Positions 10,601-22,455 of a stretch of 64,000 nucleotides of DNA are shown here, piece after piece. The translations under genes and the position numbers were made by a program. The notes under the pieces are model-generated. The model saw only the letters and a program-made list of their open reading frames with translations, did no database searches and was not told the origin of the DNA. Origin of the DNA: Lineus longissimus (lineage: Eukaryota > Nemertea > Pilidiophora > Heteronemertea > Lineidae); the NCBI RefSeq assembly GCF_910592395.1, contig NC_088311.1, forward strand, positions 18,850,501-18,914,500, in the 5' to 3' direction. How positions within the stretch are numbered: position 1 is the first letter of the stretch; each line of letters starts with the position of its first letter.

Positions 10601-11952
10601 TATTATCTTATCGTGCAGGTGGCGCTACGTACATTCGATGGGGTCGTACGGTTTGTCCAGCTGATGCAGAATTAGTATATGCAGGTAACTATGACTGACA
10701 TGTTCATGTAATAGTCTGACATGTTGGTCCCTGATGCTAATTTAGTCCTACCCACAACCCAAACAACCTGCGCTCAAAGCAGTCACTAGAAGCGATACCT
10801 TGTCCACAAAATTGGGAAAAAGACAATTCTGAATTGTGGGCGAATAGCAGCGTCACAGCACAGCCACGTTATATTTGCATTTGGGGCTGAAACTGTTACA
10901 GTCGTTGTCAGCTTTTATAATAGTTTACCGTGTTGTCGTCAAATGAGTTGGCTTGTCTTTAAATCTTTCCTTTTCCCACCAGGTTACGGAGGAGCTGAGC
11001 ACTATAGCCATGTAGGTGGCTCTGCCGAGTATATCTGTGTATCCGACAAACCAGAATACGCCTCAAAGACGGCTGCAGGGGAAGACGACCGGGCATGGCT
11101 GTACGGTGTCGAACTCGAAGTAGCCGGTATGAACTTCTTTAGCACTGCCAACGCTGATCCGAATGGCCTCTACAATTCCAATGTCCGATGTGCAGTATGC
11201 AGGAGTAGAGTTTGCACCAGCATGGTATTTATATAACCTCTTCCAGCGTTGTGGGTAGTGTTGATATAAATACAGAAAATACTAGCCGTAAAACCAAAAC
11301 GTAAAAGCGTTTACTCGTAGTAACTATTTAGTAAATGTATCAGGAAAAAGGTATATTTTGCATACATAGTCATTACCTCTCCGTGTCTGCTCACAGCACT
11401 GTTTTATTTCAGGCCCGTTTTGATTATACATTTTGAGAGATACGAGCCAGGTCACGAAATCACGACCTTCCGATCACATTGCGATTACGGACGCTTTTCG
11501 ACGGTGCCACCAAGCTCCTAAAACATGATATTGTATGAACAGCCTATGTTTCACCAAGGATCTCAGGGCGTGTCGCTGAAATATCACTAGTGACACTAGA
11601 AATTGCTCTCAACGTGAATATCCCAAGACAATCGTCCCCTCCGGCCTTGGCTATGAAGTAAAGCTTTCTCCTTTTTCTGCGGCTACTCTTTCAGGTGATG
11701 ATTCCAGGAACGAAGTCATGCCCAGGTAACTGGCAGCAGGAGTACTGGGGCTACCTGATGACGGGACATTACAAACACAAGGCTTCCTACAGCTACGCGT
11801 GCGTGGATGATGCACCAGAAGCTGGGGGTGAAAATGGCGCCAGAAATGATGACGGAGGACTGATGTACCACGCACAGGGTTCGTGTGGCTCTCTGCCATG
11901 CCCTCCGTACGTCCAAGGCTTCGAGATGACATGTGTTGTTTGCACAAAATAG
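7674..11952 (+). CDS. gene B: membrane-anchored short-chain collagen C4-like protein (five exons)
   Basis: Exons 7674-7784, 8818-8884, 10619-10684, 10983-11224 and 11695-11952 join in frame to 247 aa. The layout is as in A: one TM helix at about 12-30, acidic QFEEE stretch, RVKR furin-type site at 46-49, then the two-half Cys-rich domain ending CVVCTK. The last residues of exon 4 read RVCTSM where A has RVRSSM, which adds a cysteine and makes the count odd, so B might form an intermolecular disulfide. Intron 2 is enlarged by a 955-bp foldback element. All donors and acceptors fit GT-AG. Confidence 0.8.
9361..10315. mobile_element. 955-bp foldback DNA element in intron 2 of gene B
   Basis: The element begins TAGGCCATGGGACGAGTG and ends with its reverse complement. 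Near-perfect inverted arms of about 340 bp (9361-9696 and 9970-10315) continue inward with more mismatches almost to the centre. It is flanked by ATT on both sides (9358-9360 and 10316-10318); gene A has a single ATT at the empty site (CATCCTATTGGGGTC), so a 3-bp target duplication is directly supported. Reading frames inside are accidental, and no transposase is seen. The superfamily is not assigned. Confidence 0.88.
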
Positions 11953-12111
11953 AGAATTCCAATCGTTCAATCGGCCTGAGACGACACCACCATTTGCCTT
12001 TAACACGTTTTCTATTAAAGACGAAATTCGCGCTCCTCGAATTATAGGTTTAAGTTGAGGACGGAGCTTTTGATATGTCTTTCTGCTTGGTTCGAGCTAT
12101 TCAGAAACGGA

Positions 12112-12590
12112 AATTAAACGCCACGACTCCAGGTATTTTGCCATTTTCTGCTGTAAGACGATTTCAAAAGTGCACCTGACAATTTATACAATACAGAAAA
12201 CCCCATGCAATTTGCTCCATCCATTTTGAAGAAGCCATGTATGTGTTTGACAACTACATTACCTAATCAGACTAGCAACTGGCTTGTTAGAGCTAGGCGG
12301 CGGGTTCACCAAAAGTTGTGATGTAGATCAGGCTATTGCCCTACTTGGGAAGACAAATATCAATTATTGCTCTTAAAATTGATACATGAAGTATATTTTT
12401 CATTGACCTTTTTCAATGTTCAGTTATGATAGCATACTGTTGCCCATGATAAATGAGTTTATTGTAGTCCAAAAAATAAATTAATCTAAATTTTTAATTT
12501 TTGGTAAAACCGGTTATATTTATTTGAGAAGCCAAATCTCACATCTAGAAGTGTTGATAATGTAAAAATCCATCATCCAAATAGAAAGAA
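12112..12590. other. B-specific insertion in the B-C spacer, origin unknown
   Basis: Between the conserved 3' flank of gene B and the shared AGGTCACCACC segment lies about 475 bp of AT-rich sequence absent after A and D. I see no ORF, terminal repeat or known family in it. Confidence 0.5.
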
Positions 12591-13195
12591 AAGGAGGTCA
12601 CCACCTTCTAGATTTTTAAATAAAATATGCCTAAATGTGAAAATCCAAATAAATGATTTGAATAATTGATGATTTCGATTTTGCCCAATACCACGCAGTT
12701 TAGAGAATTCAGACCTAGCCGAATGCACGGTCTATTTGTCTCCTTAAAAACCCCGCTCTCGCCTCAGCTAATATTTTCATTATTCTACTGTCACATCAAA
12801 GTGTTATCAGGGCAAACCTTGATATCATCGACCCCCACAAAAAAGCTTCCATGGGATCGTTAGGCCTAAACCGACAAGGGCAATTAAACGGTAATGAATA
12901 GTCATATAAAACAAAGCCGGCAAAGGTTTAATAAAGTGTATGTAACCATAGCTGACATAGCGTGTGAATCTCGATGTCCTTGAAAAATACATGTACTAGG
13001 TAAATAAATAAAAGGAACTGGCAATAGCCTGCATGTCAATAATCACTTCATTCTTGACCTGTAAGTATTCATGAAGCAGAAAAAAACAGCCCTAGCTAAT
13101 AGCGTCATCTTGGAACCACCAAGGTTTTTACCTGTCATCGATTTCAAACTATATTATCACTGTTCATTGAAAAGGAGTGTGAAAATATGAGAATC

Positions 13196-13375
13196 AGATT
13201 GATATAGCGTGTAATCTCATCGTTCATGAAAATTATCTCATAATCAAACGGAACAAACTGCCAATAGCTTGTACATGTATAGCGTGAAATCTCATTCTAG
13301 AATATTATCTAATAATCTAATGAACCAACCGCCAATAGCTTGTATAGCTTTTATTCTCGTCCTTGAACATCATCA
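13196..13375. repeat. minisatellite remnant, about three units (B-C spacer)
   Basis: Units with the AATAGCTTGTATAGC core and TCTAATAATCTAATG segment, the same family as the array at 5825-6400 but only about three units long. One unit carries a small ACATGT insertion. Confidence 0.75.
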
Positions 13376-14383
13376 TTTTTCTAAACTGCAATAGCTTGCT
13401 AATATAGCATGTAAGTGTCGTCTTTCGTGAACATTATTAACAGATATATTGTAGTCAAATAAAGCAAATAAGCCCTAGTGGCTTGTATAGCAAGTAAACG
13501 TCGCCGTTCTTTTGTTTATTGGTGTTGACTCTTGTGCCGAATGCGCGCACATTCGGAAGGCGTAGATGAGGAATCGTCTCAAAGGAGAATGTCAAACTTG
13601 ATGCTTGGAGGGTGATGTGATTTCAAACCAGTCCTGACGATACAATTGTCGGGAAGGAAGTGTATCACGGTGACCAAGTGCAGACTTATCTCTTATTGCT
13701 GTAAATTAGTCAAGATATTTTCACATATACCATCTGAAATGTCATCTAAACGAATACCTCCCAAGCTCTGTATTTCATTTTATTTGAATTCCAATCGATG
13801 GAAATTGAATATCTGACAAATTGTTCACATCCACTTGCCCATGGTCAAACAGCTCAAATACTTTAAGGGGTGTTGATTTGATATACTGGTATACTCTTAC
13901 TGAATATAAAACTTATTTACTCACAACAGTAAGTCATTAAATATCTTTTTGACTTTTCAATTGCTAGTCTGTGCAAACAAAAGTTGGAAGAATTTTAGTC
14001 AGTTTGGAGTCCTTTAAAAGTTTTAGGAACATGAAGAGTACATGCAGTGCTGTACGACATGCACCATGCAGTTACGTGTCATGCCAAATGCCGATATGTG
14101 ATGCCCTAATTCATTTGCAAGATTTGTTGACAAAGTTTCCATTTTGTGTGTTGTTTGAGAAATACTCATTCTAATCTCCGATTTAAACAGCAGTCTATCG
14201 CTAAGATTGTTATTCTGCCCATGTGCTGTTACAATGATGCTTACCTGTTTAAGTGTAACTGAAGATAACTCATTTCATTATTGTCTATTATATATATAGA
14301 AGTTCTTGGTTTATGAGACAAGCGTATCTGGGTTAGATTGCGATATCTCAGATGGTCTATTTGAAATGAAAGTTCTCTTCAAG

Positions 14384-15599
14384 ATGGTCGTCTTTAAACG
14401 AGATCAACTGAAAACCTATGTGGTGGTGGGCGCCTTTCTAGGGCTCTGTTGCTGGGTAGCTGTTCTGCAAACGAGATATGAAAGCAGGATAAAGGTAAGA
14501 TCGATTATTGATATCTTCAAAGTAAATATATTGGAGAAGCCTTCTCAGGCAACTTCGGGAAATCCATGACTGTGTCTGTTGATCAACAAGCTGCATGTTC
14601 CCGGTATCAGGAATTATGCTTGCGGCCGCACTGCGATACAGTTTATAAGATTTTCCTGGGTTCTTTTCTATTGTAAAACCTGTCAAACGATAACGATTTC
14701 GTTAGTTTAACCCATGAGCTGTTGATACATGTCCAAGTCTGCCGTGATTAATGCCAACAACAGTGCTGATTAAGGCGTGGTTCAACATTTCGGATATTTT
14801 GACGAGCGTACAAACCGTTCGCAAGGAGGGATGTTTTTAATGTACGTGTACGCGTACGCTTTTCAGAAAATCAAAAATGCCGATCAACGGTCTATCTTCG
14901 TTTTGCGCCTCGGTATCGTGCCAAGCTCTCCACTAACGAATACGTGTAATTTATTTATAATGTGCTGTATGTTTCGTCTGAAGGCAAATATCGGTAAATT
15001 CCGTGAAAATGTCAACAATGTTGAACGACCCCGCCCTAATTGAGAAAACCTGTCCCGAAACGCTTATGAAATGGCATGGGAAGCTTTGAAAGACGCGGTA
15101 TATTAATGATCCGAAAGGTTTTTGCGTCACCAGACGTTGGCACAGTACGCAACCTTCTTTTTATACCATAAATAACATCACCATTCACTAGCATACAAGT
15201 TGTATCGTTTTAACCAATCTAAAACAGGCATTCAACCACTGCCTGGTGTAGAAAGTTCCCTGTGGGTTTTTTTACATGCCATTGAAGTCGTCACTGGACC
15301 AGGTCTGCTTCGTGCCAGGACCGCTTTAAAAAATGAAAATTTGGGCAAAATTATTTTAAATTGGCCCTGTTTTCTCCTTCTTTTAAAACATCTGGACATG
15401 TATCTTTAGGCATAGTTCTTCTCAGTGAACGATTCGACTGTACAGCCCAATCGCTGAATACGGACATTACCAAATTACTTTTGAATGACCAACTCAAAGT
15501 CTCCTATACGTTTCTTTACTGAATCATTTAAGCAACTTGAAGAAGAGGGAAGTGTTCGGGTGAAACGTAGTGCTGGATCCTCTGGTCAAAATGCAGCTG
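14384..15599 (+). pseudogene. gene C: 5' half only (exons 1-2) of a C4-like gene
   Basis: Exon 1 (14384-14494, TM anchor) and exon 2 (15533-15599, RVKR site) are intact with good donors and paralog-like intron 1. No exon 3, 4 or 5 follows: homology stops about 220 bp after exon 2 at a relict Harbinger end. The upstream signal-peptide exon has also been deleted (junction near 14093). An in-frame ATG at 14366 could extend the N-end by six residues (MKVLFK). Alone it is a fragment. However exon 2 ends in phase 1, so its transcript could splice to exon 3 of D at 18837, making C an alternative 5' end for D; that is inference. Confidence 0.7.
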
Positions 15600-15815
15600 G
15601 TAGGTACCTGATCCAATGATTTCGGATTTTTTAAAATTAGTGATAGTATAGTCAGATTGAGATGTCCATACATTTATATCTTCCATATACAATTTGTAGC
15701 TAATCAATTATATACTGCATTCTGTTTAAAATATCATAATGTGCCCGGTATAATGGTATTATGATACAAGATGGGAAGTAATTAGAATGATTGTTATATT
15801 TTTTTACTATAAATT

Positions 15816-15911
15816 ATAGCGAGCATAAAGGGGTCGTAAGCCTACGTCAGGACTAAGCCAGGCGTAGAAGAGGTAAAATCTGGTCGTACCTCTACGCCTG
15901 CTTACATACTC
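15816..15911. mobile_element. relict left end of a Harbinger element
   Basis: The sequence matches the left terminus of the full element at 53695 (GCGAGCATAAA, then CCTACGTCAGGACTAAGCC and GTACCTCTACGCCTGCTT) with an internal deletion of roughly 60 bp, and then diverges. It lies within about 12 bp of the position at which the full element entered gene E2. It marks the exact point where homology of gene C to its paralogs ends. Confidence 0.75.
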
Positions 15912-17181
15912 TAAAACAGTGGGTCCCTTAGATTTGGGTTGACGGATCGAAGAGCTACCACTGTCAAAGAGCAATCTCCCAATGAGAGGACCAGCTAAAT
16001 TTGACAATTACCAATAGCGAGGCTTGGAGCGCATAAGTTATATTATATGGCACGTTTCAAAGGATGCAGTAACTGGTTTTCAATATGGCGTCGTACTTTG
16101 GCAGGGATAGAAATCTGGACCTTTTTAAAATTATTGGCAGTATCTGCGGTGGCACGAAATCGAACTGCGTCGCAATTGCAAAAATATGCCGTCTGCGTGT
16201 CTGTACCCTGCAGTATAACAACATCGCATAATCTGCTTCCAAGGGTTACCCGAGGGGGGGACTCCACCCCCTTCCATCTCTACCTCTAATGACTACAATA
16301 CACTTAATGCGATTGCGACAACGCGCCTCACTGTCAGTAGCGTAAACGACCAAAACAAATTATTTCGCACGGAGATGCCGCAAGTGCTGTGCCAGTATTG
16401 CTAAATGTATCACCCTAAGAATCTAAAAAACAACTATTTTGGTCGTTCCTGCTGCACCAACAGTGACATTAGTTGTTCTAGCTAAAATGTGGTAAAACAT
16501 AACCATTAAATGGGTAAAAGAATTAGGCCTACTATTTCTATAGTTAAACTCGAGAGTATAGTAAAAAAATAGGTTAAGAAATTATTTTAAGTAATCCATA
16601 TTAAGAGTGTACATGTAGGTTTCCTGAGAAGTCCTGGATCCGTAGAAAGACGGAAGACGCGGTACCACTTTACATACATGTAGGTCATAACTTCGATATA
16701 TTTATTGCGTGCCACCAAAATCGCAAAATCAGCCGTCGGGTAAGGCATAGGCTGTCCGCGACTAGAATTGCTCATCGATGTGCAACCGATATAATATATG
16801 AAACCATGTCGCGGATTGATGACATTTTTTTGGCCGGTGATCAAGACTACCGAACTTATTATCGCAGCAGCAAATATCGCACGTTTGGGGCACGCTTTAT
16901 AGGCCATTTCGACAGTTGACAACTCTATTGAGGAAGGCCTGGTAAACAATTGGGCTACCCAACGTCAAGCCAAAATAACCCTTGACACAGATATAAGGAT
17001 AAATACATCCAATAATTATTCGTGAGGCAACAATTCGAAGAATAATCGAGACTTTTCCAGAAAAACAAACTCTAGGATAAGATAAACAGCCAATACGATT
17101 ACTTGACCGACTATCAGTCTGAGAGAAAACTCCTCAACTGGCCTAAACCCGGCGACACAGTCGTTTTAGCAGCCATTTGTC
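15912..17181. other. unique spacer between C and D
   Basis: This 1.27-kb stretch matches none of the other spacers. It includes a minus-strand open frame at 16587-16949 with an ATG form starting near 16913 and a hydrophobic segment (IFAAAIISSVVLI), but no homology I recognise. A short plus-strand frame at 16074-16289 is also unconvincing. It may contain the promoter of D, which lacks the TATA leader of the other genes. Confidence 0.4.
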
Positions 17182-17241
17182 TTGTGGAACCAACAGGGAT
17201 CGACATTTCTCCAAAACGGATCTACATTTTCTGAAAGTATG

Positions 17242-20185
17242 ATGGCCATCTTTAAACGGGATCAACTGAAAACCTATGTGGTGGCGTGCGCCTTTTTAGG
17301 ACTCTGTGGCTGGATGGCTGTTCTGCAAACGAGATATGAACGCAGGATAAAGGTAAGATCGATTCTTTAGTTCTTCAAAGCAAATATCTTGCAAAATACC
17401 CCAAGCGGTTGTGGTTGACTAACCATAGGCCTCGTTAGTGCATTAACTGTAAACTGTGGTTCATCATAAATCTAGATGTTTCAGAATGACCAACTCAAAG
17501 TCTACTATGTTGTCTTCACTGAATCATTCCAGCTACTTGAAGAAGAAGGAAGTGTTCGGGTGAAACGTAGTGCCGGATCCTCTGGTCAAACCGTTGGTAT
17601 GTAGAACTAATCCAATGATTCAACATGTTCATCGATAAAAAATGTGACCTCATCTGGCAAAAGGAGGCGGAAGTCGCATATAAGGAAAAGGTGGAAAACA
17701 AAATTTTGGAGAAAATTTTCTTTTTTTTGAAAAATGATTTTAAGAGTTTCCTGGGTCATTTCAACTATGTCTAGAGGTGTTTGTGTTAGTATAGACGGAT
17801 TGAGATGTCATTATATATCCCATAAGCAAACTATTTAAAAGTTAATACAGTCTGGTTCAAATACCATGATAAAACCGGTATGATAGCCTCGAAAATGGGG
17901 ATGAAAATAAAATGATTGCCATAATACATAGATCATTTTTTGTCATGTCTGCATAGACGCATACCGTGTCAGTATGAAATTATGGATCACGGATATGGAT
18001 TTAACCCAATTCTTGGTGAAATAAAATAAGGTAGAATTTGGTACTTTTAGCCCAGGTTTATTTGAATAGCCCCTGCATTGTTTGATGCACGGGGATATCA
18101 ATCAATATCATAGGCAGGGGCTACAATTAAACCGGGGCTACAAAAACCCTATTTTACCTTATACCGGGACGCCCAATTTAAACGTGCCTTATTTATATCA
18201 CGTTTATATCACGAGAATGAAGTCTTCAGAATGCCGGTGTAACATCTGTGGTTGTTCCCCATGTGTCAGTGTTTCCGAACAATAGGCAGCTAGAGAGACC
18301 ACGACTTTTCAATAGGGGGGATACACAGAAAAACTTGTCAATCTATTTTTGAGCGTTCCCAAACAATGAGGGGAAACACTCACACACGGGAAACACTCAC
18401 ATATATTACACCTGGCTTCCAACTTACCGAGCAGACTGCCCTGGATATTTGAGGTCGATGGCATTTTAACATACTAAAAATAGAGAATAATATACGTACA
18501 AAAGCCAGGTTGGTCGTATTTAACTACAATTTGTCGCCAATAGAGGTCATGCCTACATGTACATCACAGTACATCGAAACTATTTAGGCTTGTTCGACAG
18601 ATTTACTCATCGCTGCATTAAAACATGACCAAGTCCTATAACTGTGCATATAAGCCCCCCCCCCCCTAATTGACCCTATAACTCCGACCTAGAGCCCCCC
18701 CCCCCCTTTAAGTGGTCTGATTATATTTTACGATTGCAATTTATTCCTGGTTGGTTTCCATTAATGAATTTCCATTTTCACACTACATGCAGATGACATC
18801 GCAAACAAAACTTCTAATCAATATCTTATCGTTCAGGTGGCGCTACATACATTCGCTGGGGTCGCACAGTTTGTCCTGCTGATGCAGAATTAGTATATGC
18901 AGGTAATTATGACTGACAGTCAGTCCTACGGGACATTTTCAGCTGGAAGTCTTTATAGTCTGTGCTCCTTAGCAGTCACCGGAATCGATACCAGGGCCAA
19001 GTTCTTCAAAACAAAGTGCTATAAACTGAAGGAGATAACGCCACGTTAAGTTAACGCCGGCTTTAGTGACTTAATTTGGTTTGAGCATCCGGGCCCTGGT
19101 CTACAAAAACAAATCTTATGAAAGCAAATAACGGTGTCACAGCACAGGCCACGTAACACAATGCACATACTAAAGTATTCATTTGCATTTGGCGCTGAAA
19201 CTGTTACGGTCATTATCTGTTTTTTACAAATTTTACCATGTTGTTGTTATATGAGTTTGCCTAAGTAATTTCCTTTTTCCACCAGGTTACGGAGGAGCTC
19301 AGCACTATACCCATGTAGGTGGTTCTGCCGAGTATATCTGTGTATCCGACAAACCAGAATACGCCTCGAAGACGGCTGCAGGGGAAACCGACCGAGCATG
19401 GCTGAACGGAATCGAACTCCAAGTATTCGTTACGAATTTCTTTAGCACTGCCAACGCTGATCCGAATGGCCTCCACGATTCCGATCTCCGATGTGCAGTA
19501 TGCAGGAATAGAGTTCGCACCAGCATGGTAAATTGAACTATACCTTCATCCAGTATTTATAATGTTTATACCCTCATCCAGTAATTATTGTGTCATATGC
19601 ATACTTAAGAAGTAGATACTACTAGCATATGCAAAGTGTAACGTATTTACTCGTAGTACTGGCAAAATGTATGCAATGTATTTTGTATCAAACATAGATT
19701 AAGATTTTCTCAATATGTTTTTTTGTATGGGAACGCGGAAGCTATTTCACTGGGCCACCACGCTCGCAAAACTTATTTTAAGGAACCGCCCATGTTTAAC
19801 AAAATGGTTCTCTGGATATGCCGCAAACAATATCACTAGTAACTCTAAAAATTGTTCGCAATGCAATATCCCAATACAAAGTCGTTCCCTCCTGCCTTAG
19901 CTATAAACTAAAGCTTCCCCATTTCAGCTCATGATTCCAGGAACAAAGTCATGCCCAGGTAACTGGCAGCAGGAGTACTGGGGCTACCTGATGACGGGAC
20001 ATTACAAACACAAGGCTGCCTACAGCTACGCATGCGTGGATGATGCACCAGAAGCTGGGGGTGAAAATGGCGCCAGAAATGATGACGGAGGACTGATGTA
20101 CCACGCACAGGGTTCGTGTGGCTCTCTGCCATGCCCTCCGTACGTCCAAGGCTTCGAGATGACATGTGTTGTTTGCACAAAATAG
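17242..20185 (+). CDS. gene D: membrane-anchored short-chain collagen C4-like protein, divergent copy
   Basis: Exons 17242-17352, 17533-17596, 18837-18902, 19286-19527 and 19928-20185 give 246 aa. A second acceptor (TTTCAG before 17485) is also in frame and adds 16 residues (NDQLKVYYVVFTESFQ), giving 262 aa; only D keeps that frame. There is a TM helix at about 12-30, RVKR at 46-49, then the two-half Cys-rich domain with ten cysteines. Start: the second of two adjacent ATGs (17239, 17242) aligns with the paralogs. Intron 1 is only about 130-180 bp. Introns and upstream DNA are unlike the other copies, while exon 5 and the 3' flank are nearly identical to B, which suggests gene conversion. D has no signal-peptide exon. 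Confidence 0.8.
18026..18162. mobile_element. MITE-like imperfect palindrome in intron 2 of gene D
   Basis: It starts ATAAGGTAGAATT and ends CTATTTTACCTTAT, with the imperfect inverted arms meeting around TAGCCCCTGC and GCAGGGGCTA. About 137 bp long, non-coding, and not present in the paralogous introns. No clear target duplication was found. Confidence 0.6.
18655..18716 (+). repeat. two poly-C runs in intron 2 of D
   Basis: Two runs of about 12 C separated by a GACCCTATAACTCCGACC-type segment. The second run is two bases longer in the second block (near 48153-48166), one of only two differences found between the 24-kb copies. Confidence 0.85.
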
Positions 20186-20245
20186 AGAATCCAAGCGTTC
20201 AAACGGCCTGAGACGACACCACCATTTGCTTTTAACACGTTTTCT

Positions 20246-20251
20246 ATTAAA
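20246..20251 (+). terminator. candidate poly(A) signal of gene D
   Basis: ATTAAA 60 bp after the stop codon in the conserved 3' flank. The equivalent hexamer in B is at 12014-12019. No AATAAA is nearer. Confidence 0.35.
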
Positions 20252-21349
20252 GACGAAATTCGCGCTCCTCGAATTATAGGTTTAAGTTGAGGACGGAGCT
20301 TTTGATATGTCTTTCTGCTTGTTTCCAGCTATTCAGAAACAGAAATTAAAGTAGGTCACCACCTCCTAGATAAGTAAAATATGCCTAAATATCAATCCAG
20401 CATCCAGAAAATTTCTGCTAGTTTCAATACAAAACGCATAAACTGCCACCTGTTATGAACATGATACACTGATTATATTGATACACTGATTATATGTTGC
20501 ACTCTTGCAGTCAGTTGCAATCAATGAATCGAGTTGCAGTTCACATTTCTGTCATTATTGCAAGACAAAGCCATCGCACGTTAAGCGATTCATTATTGCA
20601 GCTACAGTATTCATTAATGGGTTACAAAGAATCGCAAGTGTTTAAACGAGAATAGAAACAAGAAATCCCCGTGTCTCTCGCTAATCAGCAAATACATAAA
20701 GTAGTTGCAAAGAATCGCAAATAGAACGCTGACTGAGCAATGGGTTGCAACTCTACTTTATACTTAGGTGTATCTCATTAGATCAGGTGATTTTAAATGA
20801 TTTGAATAATTTAGGAACAGTACAAGGCAAATATTACGTTTTTGCCCAATACCACACAGTTTAGAGAATTCAGACCTAGCCGAATGCACGGTCTATTGTC
20901 TCCTTAAAAACCCCGCTCTTACCTCAGCCAATATTTTCATTATTCTACTGTCATATCAAAGTGTTATCAGGGCTAATCTTGATATCATCGACCCCCACGA
21001 AAAAGCTTCCATGGGATCGTTAGGCCTAAACCGACAAGGGCAATTAAACGGTAATGAAGAGTCATATAAAACAAAGCCGGCAAAGGTTTTATAAAGTGTA
21101 TGTAACCATAGCTGACATAGCGTGTAAATCTCGATGTCCTTGAAAAATACTTGGTAAAGAAATAAAAGGAACTGGCAATAGCCTGCATGTCAATAATCAC
21201 TTCATTCTTTACCTGTAAGTTTTCATGAAGCAGGAAAAAAACAGCCCTAGCTAATAGCGTCATCTTGGAACCACCAAGGTTTTTACCTCTCATCGATTTC
21301 AAACTATATTATCACTGTTTATTGAAAAGGAGTATGAAAATATGAGAAT

Positions 21350-21590
21350 CAGATTGATATAGCGTGTAATCTCATCGGTCTTGAAAATTATCTCATAATC
21401 AAACGGAACAAACTGCCAATAGCTTGTATAGCGTGAAAGATCTCATTCTAGAATATTATCTAATAATCTAATGAACAAACTGCCAATAGCTTGTATAGCG
21501 TGAAAGATCTCATTCTAGAATATTATCTAATAATCTAATGAACAAACCGCCAATAGTTGTATAGCTATTATTCTCGTCCTTGAACATCAT
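21350..21590. repeat. minisatellite, about four units (D-E1 spacer)
   Basis: Same 67-69 bp family as 5825-6400. A 67-bp unit containing GAAAGATCTCATTCTAGAAT occurs twice in a row here but once at 50812-50985. This copy-number change is the second of the two differences between the large blocks. Confidence 0.85.
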
Positions 21591-22386
21591 CATTTTTCTA
21601 AACAGCAATAGCTTGCTAACATAGCATGTAAGTGTTGTCTTTCGTGAAAATTATTAACAGATATATTGTAGTCAAATAAAGCAAATAAGCCCTAGTGGCT
21701 TGTATAGCAAGTAAACGTCGCAGTTCTGTTGTTTATTGCTGTGGACTCTTGTGCCCAATGCACGCACATTCGGAAGGCGTAGAGGAGGAATCGTCTCAAA
21801 GGAGATTGTCAACCTTGATGCTTGGAGGGTGATGTGATTTCAAACCAGTCCTGACGATACAATTGTCGGGAAGGAAGTGTATCACGGTGACTAAGTGCAG
21901 GTATATCTCTAATTGCTGTAAATTAGTCAAGATATTTTCACATATACCATCTGAAATGTCATCTAAACGAATTCCTCCCAAGCTTTGTATTTCATTTTAT
22001 TTAAATTCCAATCGATGGAAGTGGAATATCTGACAAATTGTTCACATCCACTTGCCCATGGTCAAACAGCTCAAATACTTTAAGGGGTGTTGATTTGATA
22101 TACTGGTATACTCTTACTGAATATAAAACTTATTTACTCACAACAGTAAGTCATTAAATATCTTTTTGACTTTTCAATTGCCAGTCTGTGCAAACAAAAG
22201 TTGGAAGAATTTTAGTCAGTTTGGAGGCCTTTAGGAACATGAAGAGTACATGCAGTTCTGTACGACATGCACCATGCAGTTACGTGTCATGCCAAACTGA
22301 CAGTTCTTAGTAGCCTTACTTGGATCAGTGTCTGGGGTTACGTAATGGACCGGTTATCCTGATCTTAAAACAGGGAGAGCAATAAT

Positions 22387-22455
22387 ATGGCGTCTTCTTT
22401 AAAATTGGTGGTTTTAGTGATGTTTTTATGTACACTAGCAAAAAATCAACTCTAA
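22387..22455 (+). pseudogene. damaged signal-peptide exon of gene E1
   Basis: The hydrophobic core matches A and B, but the register shifts by two extra bases in the A-run after it and the GGAGTAAGA donor is replaced by CTCTAAGTC, so it can no longer be spliced as in A and B. A parallel damaged copy lies at 51780. Confidence 0.65.
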
